Origin: Rossellomorea arthrocnemi
GTDB lineage: Bacteria > Bacillota > Bacilli > Bacillales > Bacillaceae_B
Direction of reading: 5' to 3'
Length of the DNA stretch: 64,000 nucleotides
Assembly (NCBI RefSeq): GCF_904424705.1
Contig: NZ_CAJGBF010000003.1
Span: forward strand, 124,001-188,000
The notes under the pieces: generated by a model
The model's input: the letters and a program-made list of their open reading frames with translations, nothing else
What the model was told of the DNA's origin: nothing
Databases searched by the model: none
Translations under genes and position numbers: made by a program
Shown: piece by piece, positions 17,062 to 27,441 of the stretch
How positions within the stretch are numbered: position 1 is the stretch's first letter
Layout: each line of letters begins with the position of its first letter

Positions 17062-18729
17062 GTGAGTAAGACAAAGAATGAGAGCATTAAGGTGATACCC
17101 CTCGGTGGAGTGGGAGAAATCGGTAAGAACATGTACGTGGTCGAAGTGGATCATGAAATATTCGTAATCGACGCAGGACTGATGTTTCCGGAGAACGAAA
17201 TGCTGGGGATCGACATTGTCATCCCTGATATTCAATATTTAATTGAAAATAAAGACCGTGTAAAAGGAATCTTCCTGACTCATGGACACGAGGACAGCAT
17301 CGGTGCGATATCGTATGTAGTAAGTAAGATCAAGGCTCCTGTTTACGGGACGCGTCTGACAAATGCCCTTGTAAGGGCCCGTTTGAAGGATGAAAATGTC
17401 AGGGAAGACGTGAAATTCTATACAGTTCACTCAGACAGCTACCTTACTTTTGACGGTGTGAATGTGACATTCTTTAAAACCACTCACAGCATTCCTGATT
17501 CCGTCGGCGTTTGCATACATACATCCGAAGGGGTTATCGTCCATACGGGTGAATTCAAATTTGATCAATCTGCCAAACATCTTTACCGCCCGGATTTAGG
17601 CAAGATGGCGCAAATCGGTGAGAAGGGTGTCCTTTGTCTGTTGTCTGACAGTAAAGAGGCGGAGAGACCCGGGTTTACAACATCAGAAGCTGTCATCGAA
17701 CAACATATCACAGACTCCTTGCGTACAGCATCAGGGAGGGTGATCGTGGCGTGCTTCGCTTCTAACTTAATAAGGCTGCAGCAAGTGTTTGATGCGGCAG
17801 AACAGAATAACCGAAAAGTGGCTGTGGTTGGAAAGAGTTTGAAACGGGTGTATGATGTAGCCTTGAAACTCGGCTATCTTCATGTCCGGGATGAAATGAT
17901 CATCGGAATAGACGAAATTGGTAATTACCCAAAAGATGAAATCCTCATCATCGCAACTGGAACCCAGGGCGAACCATTTGAGGCACTGCAACGAATGTCC
18001 AAGCGTTCCCACCGCCTTGTAAACATTGAAGAAGGTGACACGGTCCTCATAACGGCCACACCATCTACCGGCATGGAAGTGATTGTAGGAAGAACCATCG
18101 ACATGCTTTATAGAGCCGGGGCAAATGTATTAACAGCAACAAAAAAAGTCCATGTTTCGGGTCATGGAAGTCAGGAAGACTTAAAATTCATGTTGAATAT
18201 CATGAAACCTAAATATTTCATACCCATCCAGGGTGAATATAAGATGCTTGTAGCCCATACTCAGCTTGCTCATGATACAGGACTACCTTATAAGCAGATC
18301 TTCATTTTGGATAAAGGAGATGTTCTTCAGTACAAGGACGGCAAGATGAGAATGAGCGGCCGTGTACAGGCAGGGAATGTATTGATCGACGGAATCGGGG
18401 TTGGAGATGTAGGAAACATTGTCCTTCGTGATCGGAAATTATTATCAGAAGACGGTGTTTTTACCGTTGTCGTCACCATCAATCGCCGTTCCAAATCAAT
18501 CATCGCCGGACCTGAAATCATCTCCCGGGGATTCGTATACGTAAGGGAATCCGAGGAATTGATTGAAGGAGCAGGAAGCATCGTGACGGATGTGGTCCAT
18601 TCCTATTTGCAAAAGGGTTCATTTGAATGGACAGCCATCAAACAGGATATCCGGGATCAGCTGAATTATTATCTATTTAATAAAACTCGAAGAAGACCGA
18701 TGATTTTACCGATTATCATGGAAGTATAA
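17062..18729 (+). CDS. rnjB: Ribonuclease J2
   Basis: Metallo-beta-lactamase/beta-CASP ribonuclease, partner of RNase J1 in 5'-to-3' RNA decay. The 555-residue product shows THGHEDSIGAI (about residues 73-83); the fifth metal-binding His of HxHxDH is replaced by Ser (HEDS), as in other J2 paralogues with weak catalysis. VHVSGHGSQEDLKFML in the C-terminal half is a further family motif. GTG 17062 follows AGGAGGA. Flanked by its own promoter and terminator. Confidence 0.96.
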   Translation: MSKTKNESIKVIPLGGVGEIGKNMYVVEVDHEIFVIDAGLMFPENEMLGIDIVIPDIQYLIENKDRVKGIFLTHGHEDSIGAISYVVSKIKAPVYGTRLTNALVRARLKDENVREDVKFYTVHSDSYLTFDGVNVTFFKTTHSIPDSVGVCIHTSEGVIVHTGEFKFDQSAKHLYRPDLGKMAQIGEKGVLCLLSDSKEAERPGFTTSEAVIEQHITDSLRTASGRVIVACFASNLIRLQQVFDAAEQNNRKVAVVGKSLKRVYDVALKLGYLHVRDEMIIGIDEIGNYPKDEILIIATGTQGEPFEALQRMSKRSHRLVNIEEGDTVLITATPSTGMEVIVGRTIDMLYRAGANVLTATKKVHVSGHGSQEDLKFMLNIMKPKYFIPIQGEYKMLVAHTQLAHDTGLPYKQIFILDKGDVLQYKDGKMRMSGRVQAGNVLIDGIGVGDVGNIVLRDRKLLSEDGVFTVVVTINRRSKSIIAGPEIISRGFVYVRESEELIEGAGSIVTDVVHSYLQKGSFEWTAIKQDIRDQLNYYLFNKTRRRPMILPIIMEV

Positions 18730-18734
18730 AGTTT

Positions 18735-18773
18735 GAGGCTATTTGTTAGAAGCAAATAGCCTCATATTTATTT
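18735..18773 (+). terminator. rnjB terminator
   Basis: Stem GAGGCTATTTG/CAAATAGCCTC, loop TTAGAAG, then ATATTTATTT. Confidence 0.75.
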
Positions 18774-18853
18774 GAACCTTAAAGAATAAAGTATGAAAAC
18801 ACTCCCATATTAAAATAATAACAAGAGAATGGGAATGAAAAGGAGATGTTTTC

Positions 18854-19609
18854 ATGGAACAAAATCGTGAACATATGCAGGATGAGCCGAATAAAGGGCA
18901 GGATGATCAAAAAGACAAACCATCTGGATTAATGGAAAAGATTCAACAATTAGGTCAAACGAACGTTCCACAGCTTTCTCAAGACTCTAATATTCATTGC
19001 CTGACAATTGTAGGGCAGATAGAAGGACATATGCAGCTGCCTCCACAAAATAAAACAACAAAGTATGAACACGTCATTCCGCAGCTGGTAGCCATCGAAC
19101 AAAATCCAAAAATTGAAGGTCTGGTGGTGATTTTGAATACGGTTGGGGGAGATGTAGAAGCAGGATTGGCCATTTCTGAAATGATCGCCTCATTATCTAA
19201 ACCTACCGTATCTGTTGTGCTTGGAGGAGGGCACAGTATTGGTGTTCCTATTGCTGTTTCGTGTGACTTCTCTTACATCGCAAGTACGGCTACCATGACG
19301 ATTCACCCTGTACGATTAACCGGTTTGGTTATCGGGGTACCTCAAACGTTTGAGTATCTCGATAAGATGCAGGAGCGGGTGGTCAGTTTTGTCACGAAAC
19401 ACAGCAATATCACAGAAGAGGATTTTAAAGACCTAATGTTTGCAAAAGGGAACCTCACCAGGGATATTGGTACCAATGTGGTGGGAGATGATGCAGTGGA
19501 ATATGGATTGATCGATGGAATAGGTGGAATTGGAACGGCAATACGAAAGATCAATGAATTAATAGAGATGAAAAAACAGACCGATCAACAAGAGGGGCTG
19601 GTCCAATGA
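18854..19609 (+). CDS. tepA: ClpP-class protease TepA
   Basis: A 251-residue ClpP-fold protein of the translocation-enhancing TepA family. After a polar N-terminus rich in Gln, Asp and Lys it has [17 protein letters not shown], the probable nucleophile Ser in [11 protein letters not shown] (about residue 129) and the His in MTIHPVR. The C-terminal part is short, as in the family. ATG 18854 follows AAGGAGAT. Its stop overlaps ylzJ by 4 nt. In B. subtilis TepA degrades forespore small acid-soluble proteins at germination or aids secretion, depending on the report. Confidence 0.92.
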   Translation: MEQNREHMQDEPNKGQDDQKDKPSGLMEKIQQLGQTNVPQLSQDSNIHCLTIVGQIEGHMQLPPQNKTTKYEHVIPQLVAIEQNPKIEGLVVILNTVGGDVEAGLAISEMIASLSKPTVSVVLGGGHSIGVPIAVSCDFSYIASTATMTIHPVRLTGLVIGVPQTFEYLDKMQERVVSFVTKHSNITEEDFKDLMFAKGNLTRDIGTNVVGDDAVEYGLIDGIGGIGTAIRKINELIEMKKQTDQQEGLVQ

Positions 19610-19812
19610 TACTCTATACTGTGGTTCCAAATGATCTCGTGTTCCCTACAGATGGAAGTGAATTTAGCGGCCAAATGATGATGGACTACCAGGGGGTCCC
19701 CTTACTGGTTCAGCAGGAGGAGAACAATTATAGGATCATCAGAGTCATGAGCAGTGATCCCGCACATTACCTGAATGATCAAATATGCCCGGGGGAATTT
19801 ATCAACAATTAA
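19606..19812 (+). CDS. ylzJ: YlzJ-like protein
   Basis: A 68-residue protein starting [14 protein letters not shown], characteristic of the YlzJ family that lies between tepA and spoIIIE in Bacillus. Overlaps the tepA stop (ATGA), so it is co-translated. Function unknown. Confidence 0.88.
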   Translation: MILYTVVPNDLVFPTDGSEFSGQMMMDYQGVPLLVQQEENNYRIIRVMSSDPAHYLNDQICPGEFINN

Positions 19813-19845
19813 GTGCCAAAGAGGATTTTCCCGGAATAGTGTATA

Positions 19846-19945
19846 TGATATAATATACAGTATAATGTTACGATAAGTTCATGGGAAGGGTCTGACACCT
19901 TAGGCACAATGAATGCCCCAAAGGATCAGCCCTTTCTTCATCTTT
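19846..19945 (+). promoter_or_regulatory. spoIIIE promoter and attenuator-like hairpin
   Basis: An extended -10 box TGATATAAT lies at 19846-19854, with no good -35. Downstream, 19886-19938 can fold into a long bulged stem (AAGGG, CTGA, CCTT and GGC pairing with GCC, AAGG, TCAG and CCCTT) followed by TTCTTCATCTTT. This looks like a terminator within the leader of spoIIIE. Confidence 0.4.
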
Positions 19946-19990
19946 ATGTACATAACTCAGGTAGACTTCAATAGAATTTAGGTGAATGGA

Positions 19991-22351
19991 TTGGCAAAAC
20001 GAAAAAAAAGAAAAAAACGTTCTCAAACCGGCTCTACATTAAAACAGACGATTAAATATGAGATTATTGGACTGATCCTCGCGGCATTAAGCTTAATTTC
20101 CATCATAGAGCTTGGCGCCGTGGGGAAAGCACTGGTATATTTTTATCGATTCTTCCTTGGGGAATGGTACATGATTGCCCTCCTATGGATGCTCTATGTA
20201 GCGGGCTACCTTATGATTAAGCGAGAGGTTCCTATGTTATTCAGCCGCAGACTGGTAGGCGTTTATATCATGATTGCAAGCTTCCTTCTTCTAAGTCATG
20301 TGAAATTATTCGATCTTCTTTCAAATGGTGGGTCATTCGCTAATCCAAGTGTCATCATGAATACATGGGATTTGTATTGGATGGATGTCAGTGGTGAAAC
20401 GAGTACATCGGATCTGGGGGGAGGTATGATCGGGAGCGTTCTATTTGCCGTTTCTTACTTTCTCTTTGATTCACAAGGGGCAAGGATTGTGAGCGCAACC
20501 TTCATCATGATCGGCATCATTTTAGTGACTGGTAAGTCCTTAGGGGATGTGCTGGGAAGGGCGGGGAAGCGCTTCGGCTCATTCATGAGTGGGCAATGGT
20601 CAGCATTTAAGCAAGATATGAATGACTGGAAAGAAGAGCAATCTAAGAAAAAAGAGAACAAAGAGAAGAAAAAGCAAGAAGCACCGAAGAAATCTGAAGA
20701 AGCGGCTGAACCAATGATTCCTCAGGAAGAAGAAACGCGGGAACCGATCATCTCAAATTTCGCAGAGCGTGCATATGGCGTGCAGCCTAAAGAAACCTCC
20801 GTTTCATCAGGAGCTCGTGCTGCTGACGAAACGGATGATGTTCCAACAGAGAAAAAGTCGGATTCAGGAGGGGAAACGGATGCCGCCCCGCCAATTACCT
20901 TCACGGAAGTGGAAAATAAAGATTATAAGCTCCCCTCTATCTCTTTATTAAAGAGTCCAAGAAAAACGGATCAAAGTAATGAGTATCAATTGATACATGC
21001 CAATGCCGCAAAGCTTGAGAGAACGTTCCAGAGTTTCGGGGTAAAGGCAAAGGTGACACAAGTTCATCTCGGCCCTGCTGTTACTAAATATGAAGTACAT
21101 CCCGATGTAGGAGTGAAAGTCAGCCGTATCGTCAACCTGAGTGACGACCTGGCATTAGCCCTTGCAGCGAAAGACATCCGGATTGAAGCTCCGATTCCGG
21201 GGAAATCTGCCATCGGTATAGAAGTTCCCAATTCAGAAGTAGCTATGGTATCCCTGAGGGAAGTTCTCGAAGCGAAGGAACAGAATAAACCCGATGCCAA
21301 ACTGCAGATTGGTTTAGGGCGTGATATCACAGGTGAAGCGGTTCTGGCCGAACTGAATAAAATGCCTCACCTATTAGTTGCAGGTGCAACAGGAAGCGGG
21401 AAGAGCGTGTGTATCAACGGAATCATAACAAGTATTCTTATGAGAGCAAAACCCCATGAAGTAAAACTTATGATGATTGACCCGAAAATGGTGGAACTAA
21501 ATGTATATAATGGAGTTCCCCATCTCCTGGCACCTGTTGTAACGGATGCGAAGAAAGCATCACAGGCTTTAAAGAAGGTTGTAAGTGAAATGGAGCGAAG
21601 GTATGAGCTGTTCTCTCATACTGGAACAAGAAATATTGAAGGCTACAACGATTACGTTAAAAGACAAAATATGGAAAATGAAGATAAACAGCCTCTCCTT
21701 CCATATATTGTTGTCATTGTAGACGAACTGGCCGACCTCATGATGGTTGCCTCGAGCGACGTGGAGGATGCCATTACAAGGCTTGCACAGATGGCACGTG
21801 CTGCCGGGATTCATCTTATCATTGCGACACAGCGTCCATCTGTAGATGTCATAACAGGGGTCATTAAAGCCAATATCCCGTCACGGATTGCCTTCGCAGT
21901 ATCCTCCCAAACCGATTCCAGAACGATCTTGGATTCCGGTGGGGCTGAGAAACTATTGGGACGGGGGGATATGCTCTTCATGCCAGTTGGGGCATCCAAG
22001 CCAACAAGGGTGCAAGGGGCATTTTTATCAGATGAAGAAGTAGAAGAGATCGTTGATTTTGTCATCTCTCAACAAAAGGCACAATATCAGGAAGAAATGA
22101 TTCCCGATGAAGTGCAGGAGAATGAGAAGTCAGGAGAAGCGGAGGACGAATTATATAATGATGCCGTCCAGTTAATTGCTGAAATGCAAACAGCATCCGT
22201 TTCTATGCTTCAGAGAAGGTTCAGGATCGGCTATACGAGAGCCGCAAGATTGATCGATGAAATGGAAGTAAGAGGGATCGTTGGCCCTTATGAAGGCAGC
22301 AAACCGAGAACAGTCTTGGTCGGCAAACCTTCTGAAGAGCAAAGCTCATAA
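19991..22351 (+). CDS. spoIIIE: DNA translocase SpoIIIE
   Basis: FtsK/SpoIIIE ATPase that pumps the chromosome into the forespore and acts at division septa. The 786-residue product has four hydrophobic membrane segments in residues 20-175, a charged linker (about 205-310), an FtsK alpha/beta motor with Walker A GATGSGKS (about 464) and Walker B VIVDELAD (about 575), and a C-terminal winged-helix gamma domain ([21 protein letters not shown]). TTG 19991 (MAKRKKRKK) is preferred: AGGTGA at 19979-19984 serves it, and the GTG at 19982 lies in that site. Confidence 0.95.
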   Translation: MAKRKKRKKRSQTGSTLKQTIKYEIIGLILAALSLISIIELGAVGKALVYFYRFFLGEWYMIALLWMLYVAGYLMIKREVPMLFSRRLVGVYIMIASFLLLSHVKLFDLLSNGGSFANPSVIMNTWDLYWMDVSGETSTSDLGGGMIGSVLFAVSYFLFDSQGARIVSATFIMIGIILVTGKSLGDVLGRAGKRFGSFMSGQWSAFKQDMNDWKEEQSKKKENKEKKKQEAPKKSEEAAEPMIPQEEETREPIISNFAERAYGVQPKETSVSSGARAADETDDVPTEKKSDSGGETDAAPPITFTEVENKDYKLPSISLLKSPRKTDQSNEYQLIHANAAKLERTFQSFGVKAKVTQVHLGPAVTKYEVHPDVGVKVSRIVNLSDDLALALAAKDIRIEAPIPGKSAIGIEVPNSEVAMVSLREVLEAKEQNKPDAKLQIGLGRDITGEAVLAELNKMPHLLVAGATGSGKSVCINGIITSILMRAKPHEVKLMMIDPKMVELNVYNGVPHLLAPVVTDAKKASQALKKVVSEMERRYELFSHTGTRNIEGYNDYVKRQNMENEDKQPLLPYIVVIVDELADLMMVASSDVEDAITRLAQMARAAGIHLIIATQRPSVDVITGVIKANIPSRIAFAVSSQTDSRTILDSGGAEKLLGRGDMLFMPVGASKPTRVQGAFLSDEEVEEIVDFVISQQKAQYQEEMIPDEVQENEKSGEAEDELYNDAVQLIAEMQTASVSMLQRRFRIGYTRAARLIDEMEVRGIVGPYEGSKPRTVLVGKPSEEQSS

Positions 22352-22354
22352 CAG

Positions 22355-22402
22355 AAGGTGTGTTACCCTATTCAAAACGAATGGGATAACACACCTTTTT
22401 TA
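22355..22402 (+). terminator. spoIIIE terminator
   Basis: Stem AGGTGTGTTACCC/GGGATAACACACCT followed by six T. Confidence 0.85.
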
Positions 22403-22777
22403 GTGAGTGAGATTATAGGGTATTTCTATTTTTAATACGGATGAATGAAAGTGATACGAGTTTATCCACGAATGTGTTATACTATTAAAAGCGTTTACAA
22501 ATGTAACGACTTTGTTTAATGGGTGTAAAGAATGATAACGTAAAACAGTCTGACTGTAAAAAAGTAGTTAAAATATCCCATGTAAACCCATACAGAGCTC
22601 TGTTTTTTTCTATTTTTTTACATAAATAGATTCTAAATTGTCATTCTAATCATTTTTTTCGACAAAATCACACAATGCTATTTATTTATCAAAAGAAAAG
22701 TGTTATAGTATTTTCGATTAGTAGGAAAGATATACATCAGAGGTCTGATGTCTTGAGAAAATGTGGTGGTGGTTCCA
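22403..22777 (+). promoter_or_regulatory. ymfC upstream region with two promoters and two GTCTGA dyads
   Basis: Two extended -10 boxes are seen: TGTTATACT at 22475-22483 and TGTTATAGT at 22701-22709. Two palindromes are seen: ACAGTC-T-GACTGT at 22545-22557, and CATCAGA-GG-TCTGATG at 22735-22750, about 20-35 nt after the second transcription start. Both share GTCTGA, as does a third dyad before nupO. The pattern suggests operators for the GntR regulator that follows. T-rich stretches at 22602-22620 show nothing further. Confidence 0.45.
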
Positions 22778-23503
22778 GTGACAATAAAAACAGACAATCG
22801 GCATTTATACTTACAAGTAATTGATCGGTTGAAGAAGGATATCGAAGCGGGAATATATAAAGAAAAAGAGAAACTCCCATCTGAATTCGACCTTTCCAAA
22901 CAATTAGGCGTAAGTAGGGCTACTCTTAGGGAAGCTCTCAGAATTCTTGAGGAAGAAAGTGTCATCGTACGACGTCATGGAGTAGGTACATTTGTAAATG
23001 CAAAGCCGCTCTTTACTTCTGGTATCGAGCAGTTGAACAGTGTAACGAACATGATTAAACAGGCTGGTATGGAGCCAGGGACCATTTTCTTAAGCTCAAC
23101 AACTCAAGAAGCTACTGAGGATGATGTGCTGAGGTTTACGTGCAATGAAGAGGACGACGTGATCCTGATTGAGAGGGTTCGTACTGCAAACGGGGAACCG
23201 GTTGTATATTGTGTGGATAAAATTCCGGAAAAGGTCATGCCGAGGAATTTCACACATGAGGATAATTCGATTTTCACCGTTTTGGAAAAACGAGAGAATA
23301 AGAGAATAACTCATGCAGTGGCACAAATTGAACCGATGGGGTATCACGATAAAATCTCCCCTATTCTAAATTGTGAACCGGAAACGGCTTTACTCGTTTT
23401 GAAGCAAATGCATTTTGACGAAAACGATGAGCCTATCCTGTATTCAGTAAACTATTTCCGATCAGACAAATTTAGCTTCCAGGTATTAAGAAAGCGTGTA
23501 TAA
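22778..23503 (+). CDS. ymfC: GntR-family (HutC type) transcriptional regulator YmfC
   Basis: Winged-helix repressor of 241 residues. HTH at about residues 12-70 with [29 protein letters not shown], followed by HGVGTFV and a UTRA ligand-binding domain ([23 protein letters not shown]). GTG 22778 gives a product starting [12 protein letters not shown], matching family length; a longer version from GTG 22763 overlaps GGTGGTGG that could serve as the ribosome binding site. It is next to a nucleoside importer and is probably its regulator, but that is inference from position and shared dyads. Confidence 0.9.
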   Translation: MTIKTDNRHLYLQVIDRLKKDIEAGIYKEKEKLPSEFDLSKQLGVSRATLREALRILEEESVIVRRHGVGTFVNAKPLFTSGIEQLNSVTNMIKQAGMEPGTIFLSSTTQEATEDDVLRFTCNEEDDVILIERVRTANGEPVVYCVDKIPEKVMPRNFTHEDNSIFTVLEKRENKRITHAVAQIEPMGYHDKISPILNCEPETALLVLKQMHFDENDEPILYSVNYFRSDKFSFQVLRKRV

Positions 23504-23553
23504 CAGCAATCCATCTTACTACTAATTTATTACAATAATAGGGGGTACTCTAG

Positions 23554-24648
23554 GTGAAAAAACGTAAATTTGGTTTAGCGTTGTCATTTGTTTTGGCAGC
23601 AGGTACATTGTTAGGTGCTTGTGGAACAAGCGAGGACAAAGAAGGTGCATCTAGTGGTGAAGGTAAGAAAGAAGATCAATTTACAGTAGCGATGGTTACA
23701 GATGTTGGTGGAGTAGATGACAAATCATTTAACCAATCGGCATGGGAAGGTTTGAAAGCCTTCGGTAAAGAAAATGACATGGAAAAAGGTAAAGATGGAT
23801 TTGACTATTTACAGTCACAATCTGATGCTGACTACGCTACAAACTTAAACAAATTAGCTCGTCAAGATTTTGACTTAGTATATGGTATCGGTTTCCTTAT
23901 GGAAGGTGCGATCACTGAAATTGCACAACAACAAAAAGATTCGCACTTCGCAATCGTTGATGCTGTTGTAGATCAACCAAACGTTGCAAGCATCATGTTC
24001 AAGGAACAAGAAGCTTCTTTCCTTGCTGGTGTAACAGCCGGGTTAGCGACTAAAACAAATAAAATCGGATTCCTCGGCGGTATGGAGATTCCGGTAATCG
24101 AACGTTTCCACTCTGGTTTCATCGCTGGTGTGAAAGCAGTCAATCCAGATGCTGAAATCGTTTCAGACTATGCAGGTGCTTTCGATAAAGCTGAACTTGG
24201 ACAAACCATCGCTTCAAAAATGTATACTCAAGATGTAGATGTAATCTTCCACGCAGCTGGAGGAACAGGTAATGGTTTATTCAAAGAAGCGCGTGACCTG
24301 AAAGAAAAAGATCCTTCACGTGAACTTTGGGCAATCGGTGTTGACTCTGATCAATCTGCAGAAGGTAAAGTAGGAGATCATAATATCATCCTTACATCTG
24401 CTCTTAAACGCGTCGATAACGCAGTAGTGGATCTTTCCACTAAAGCGAAAGAAGGAAACTTCCCAGGTGGGGAACAAATCCTTTACGGTCTTAAAGAAGA
24501 CGGCGTAGGACTTGCTGAATTAAATGACGAACTTTCCAACAAAGACGAAGTCATGAAAAAAGTCGATGAGTGGAAAGAAAAGATTACTAGTGGAGAAGTA
24601 ACAGTTCCTGAATCGATTAAAGATGCGGAAGCTTTCTCAGCTAACTAA
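23554..24648 (+). CDS. nupN: Nucleoside-binding BMP-family lipoprotein
   Basis: Substrate-binding protein of a nucleoside ABC importer (BMP/PnrA-like family), 364 residues. A lipoprotein signal peptide ends in LLGAC with the lipidated Cys at residue 23. The family motifs [26 protein letters not shown] and [11 protein letters not shown] are present. GTG 23554 follows a GGGGG-containing site. The gene set matches B. subtilis nupNOPQ (yufNOPQ), reported to import guanosine. Confidence 0.92.
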   Translation: MKKRKFGLALSFVLAAGTLLGACGTSEDKEGASSGEGKKEDQFTVAMVTDVGGVDDKSFNQSAWEGLKAFGKENDMEKGKDGFDYLQSQSDADYATNLNKLARQDFDLVYGIGFLMEGAITEIAQQQKDSHFAIVDAVVDQPNVASIMFKEQEASFLAGVTAGLATKTNKIGFLGGMEIPVIERFHSGFIAGVKAVNPDAEIVSDYAGAFDKAELGQTIASKMYTQDVDVIFHAAGGTGNGLFKEARDLKEKDPSRELWAIGVDSDQSAEGKVGDHNIILTSALKRVDNAVVDLSTKAKEGNFPGGEQILYGLKEDGVGLAELNDELSNKDEVMKKVDEWKEKITSGEVTVPESIKDAEAFSAN

Positions 24649-24663
24649 ATGAACATGTTGGAT

Positions 24664-24691
24664 AAGCCGGCCAGAAAAATCTGGCCGCTTG
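24664..24691 (+). terminator. Hairpin after nupN
   Basis: AAGCCGGCCAGA/TCTGGCCGCTT with a 4-nt loop and no proper T run. It is probably a partial terminator or a 3' stabiliser that makes the binding protein more abundant than the rest of the operon, as is common in ABC operons. Confidence 0.5.
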
Positions 24692-24800
24692 TCCCTATAA
24701 TAAGCAGGACAATGAATATTAATAGAAATTTAATTGAAGTATAGAACATTTCTATCTTTCATTTAGATTTTTATTCGGGGAAACCCCTTTTTTTCTGAGT

Positions 24801-24822
24801 AGTGAAGGTCTGACCTCTAACT
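24801..24822 (+). promoter_or_regulatory. Dyad upstream of nupO (possible YmfC operator)
   Basis: AGGTC-T-GACCT at 24806-24816 is a perfect palindrome around T, with outer TAGT/ACTA flanks. The GGTC-N-GACC form resembles GntR-family operators and shares GTCTGA with the two dyads in front of ymfC. Confidence 0.4.
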
Positions 24823-24863
24823 ACTAGATAAATATCCCTAGTCTATGCAAGGAGTGATTCGCA

Positions 24864-26399
24864 ATGGATTATGTAATCGAGATGCTTAATATTCGCAAAG
24901 AATTTCCAGGCATCGTAGCAAATGACAATATTACCCTTCAGCTCGGAAAAGGTGAAATTCATGCACTTCTTGGTGAAAATGGTGCAGGTAAATCGACATT
25001 AATGAACGTGTTATTCGGGCTGTACCAACCTGAACAAGGAGAAATACGGGTAAAAGGACAAAAGGTAAATATCACCAATCCGAACATAGCCAACGATCTC
25101 GGAATTGGTATGGTCCATCAGCATTTTATGTTGGTCGATACCTTCACTGTAACAGAGAATATAATTCTCGGAAGAGAGCCGAAATCCGGAGCGACAGTGG
25201 ACATTAAAAAAGCTGAAAAAGATATTCTCGATATTTCTGAGCGATATGGATTAAAAGTAGATCCAAACGCCAAGATTTCTGAAATTTCAGTAGGTATGCA
25301 GCAACGCGTGGAAATATTAAAGACACTTTATCGAGGAGCAGAAATCCTCATATTCGATGAGCCGACAGCTGTATTGACACCACAGGAAATCAAAGAACTC
25401 ATACAAATCATGAAAACCCTTATTAAAGAAGGAAAATCAATCATTCTGATCACCCATAAGTTAAAAGAAATCATGGAAGTGTGTGATAATGTAACCGTTA
25501 TCAGAAAAGGAAAGGGGATTGGGACAGTAAAGGTTTCAGAAACGGATCCTAATCACCTTGCCTCTCTGATGGTTGGACGTGAAGTGACGTTCAAGACGGA
25601 GAAGAAAGAAGCGAACCCTGGTGATAATGTATTGGAAATACGTGATTTGAACGTGAAAGACAATCGAAATGTACCTGTTGTGAAGGGTTTGAATCTTGAA
25701 GTGAAGGCTGGAGAGATCCTTGGAATAGCAGGGGTCGATGGTAACGGCCAGAGCGAGTTGATTGAAGCCATCACTGGTCTTTATAAAGTTGACAGTGGTT
25801 CCGTCAAGTTGAACGGGAAGGAAATAGCTAATATGAAACCCCGCAAAATCTATGAATCTGGTGTAGGTCATATTCCTCAGGATAGACATAAGCACGGACT
25901 TGTACTTGATTTTCCAATCGGGGAAAATATGGTTCTTCAGACCTATTATAAGAAGCCGTATTCCAACAAAGGCGTACTGAGTTATAAAAACATTTACAAT
26001 CAGGCAAGAAAGTTGATTTCGGAGTTCGATGTGAGAACTCCTTCAGAGTACACCCTTGCACGTGCATTGTCAGGGGGGAATCAGCAAAAAGCCATCATCG
26101 GCCGTGAAGTGGACCGTGATCCGGATTTACTGATTGCTGCCCAGCCGACCAGGGGTCTTGATGTAGGAGCGATTGAATTTATCCACAAGCGTCTCATTGA
26201 GCAACGAGATAATGGGAAGGCGGTTCTTCTCCTATCATTTGAACTGGATGAAATCATGAACGTAAGTGACCGTATTGCCGTTATATACGAAGGACAGATT
26301 GTTGCTATTGTCAATCCTAAGGAAACAACCGAACAGGAACTTGGATTGTTAATGGCAGGTTCAAAGAGGAAGGAAACGGGAGGGAACACACATGTCTAA
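24864..26399 (+). CDS. nupO: Nucleoside ABC transporter ATP-binding protein
   Basis: A 511-residue ATPase with two fused nucleotide-binding domains. The first has Walker A GENGAGKST (residues 37-45), SVGMQQRVEILK and FDEPTAVLTP. The second has a degenerate P-loop (GVDGNGQSE), SGGNQQKAIIGRE and a Walker B-like AAQPTRGLD. Asymmetric pairs of this type are typical of sugar and nucleoside importers. Overlaps nupP by 8 nt. Confidence 0.94.
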   Translation: MDYVIEMLNIRKEFPGIVANDNITLQLGKGEIHALLGENGAGKSTLMNVLFGLYQPEQGEIRVKGQKVNITNPNIANDLGIGMVHQHFMLVDTFTVTENIILGREPKSGATVDIKKAEKDILDISERYGLKVDPNAKISEISVGMQQRVEILKTLYRGAEILIFDEPTAVLTPQEIKELIQIMKTLIKEGKSIILITHKLKEIMEVCDNVTVIRKGKGIGTVKVSETDPNHLASLMVGREVTFKTEKKEANPGDNVLEIRDLNVKDNRNVPVVKGLNLEVKAGEILGIAGVDGNGQSELIEAITGLYKVDSGSVKLNGKEIANMKPRKIYESGVGHIPQDRHKHGLVLDFPIGENMVLQTYYKKPYSNKGVLSYKNIYNQARKLISEFDVRTPSEYTLARALSGGNQQKAIIGREVDRDPDLLIAAQPTRGLDVGAIEFIHKRLIEQRDNGKAVLLLSFELDEIMNVSDRIAVIYEGQIVAIVNPKETTEQELGLLMAGSKRKETGGNTHV

Positions 26400-27441
26400 T
26401 CGATTAACAAATATATTAATCCCGGTAATCTCAGTCCTTTTGGGTATCATCGTCGGTACGATTATCATGCTGGTAAGTGGATATGATCCGATTGCGGGTT
26501 ACTCCGCATTATGGAATGGTATCTTCGGAGAGATTTATTATGTCGGGGAAACGGTGCGTCAAGTGACACCGTACATTTTAGCAGGATTGGCTGTTGCTTT
26601 TGCCTTTAGAACAGGATTGTTCAATATAGGGGTGGAAGGCCAATTGATTGTAGGGTGGCTTGCCGCTGTCTGGGTAGGGGTCGCATTCGACGACTTACCT
26701 AGGATGATCCATCTACCCCTTGCCATCATTGCTGCGGCATTGGCAGGTGCATTATGGGGATTCATCCCCGGGCTACTTAAAGCGAAATTCCGGGTACATG
26801 AAGTCATCGTTACGATCATGATGAACTATATTGCCCTACATGTTACGAATGCCATCATCCGTGATGTCATTACTGACCGTAAAGACCGTACGGGGAATAT
26901 TGCTGATACAGCTTCACTGAAGTCTCCATTTTTTGAAAGCTTAACGGATTATTCCCGTCTGCATTGGGGAATTTTCATCGCACTGGCGTGTGTATTCATT
27001 ATGTGGTTCTTGCTCGAAAAAACAACTCGTGGATATGAACTGCGTTCTGTAGGTTTCAATCAACATGCTTCTCAGTACGCCGGAATGAACGTGAACGGGA
27101 ACATCATTCTTTCCATGGTCATTTCAGGCGCGTTTGCCGGACTTGCAGGAGCAATGGAGGGACTCGGAACATTTGGTTATGCTTCAATCAAAGGAGGATT
27201 TACAGGGGTCGGATTCGATGGGATCGCTGTAGCCCTTCTCGGAGGAAACGCGGCCATCGGTGTTGTGTTCGCCGCACTTCTATTTGGTGGACTTAAAGTA
27301 GGTGCACTGAATATGCCGCTGGATGCAGGAATCCCCAATGAACTGGTAGACATCATTATTGCTCTTATTATTTTCTTTGTAGCATCTGGTTATATGATTC
27401 GGTATCTGATTCAACGATTTAGTAAAAAGGGGGTGAAATAA
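26392..27441 (+). CDS. nupP: Nucleoside ABC transporter permease
   Basis: A 349-residue integral membrane protein of the BPD_transp_2 family with about 8-10 hydrophobic segments. Conserved stretches such as FRTGLFNIGVEGQLIVGW, AKFRVHEVIVTIMMNYIAL and GFDGIAVALLGGNAAIG are permease signatures. It starts within the end of nupO. Partner of nupQ in the heterodimeric permease. Confidence 0.94.
   Translation: MSNRLTNILIPVISVLLGIIVGTIIMLVSGYDPIAGYSALWNGIFGEIYYVGETVRQVTPYILAGLAVAFAFRTGLFNIGVEGQLIVGWLAAVWVGVAFDDLPRMIHLPLAIIAAALAGALWGFIPGLLKAKFRVHEVIVTIMMNYIALHVTNAIIRDVITDRKDRTGNIADTASLKSPFFESLTDYSRLHWGIFIALACVFIMWFLLEKTTRGYELRSVGFNQHASQYAGMNVNGNIILSMVISGAFAGLAGAMEGLGTFGYASIKGGFTGVGFDGIAVALLGGNAAIGVVFAALLFGGLKVGALNMPLDAGIPNELVDIIIALIIFFVASGYMIRYLIQRFSKKGVK

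Noticed and set aside
22591..22620. ACAGAGCTCTGT followed by T runs as a terminator
   Set aside because: The palindrome has no room for a loop, so the stable stem would be at most four base pairs.
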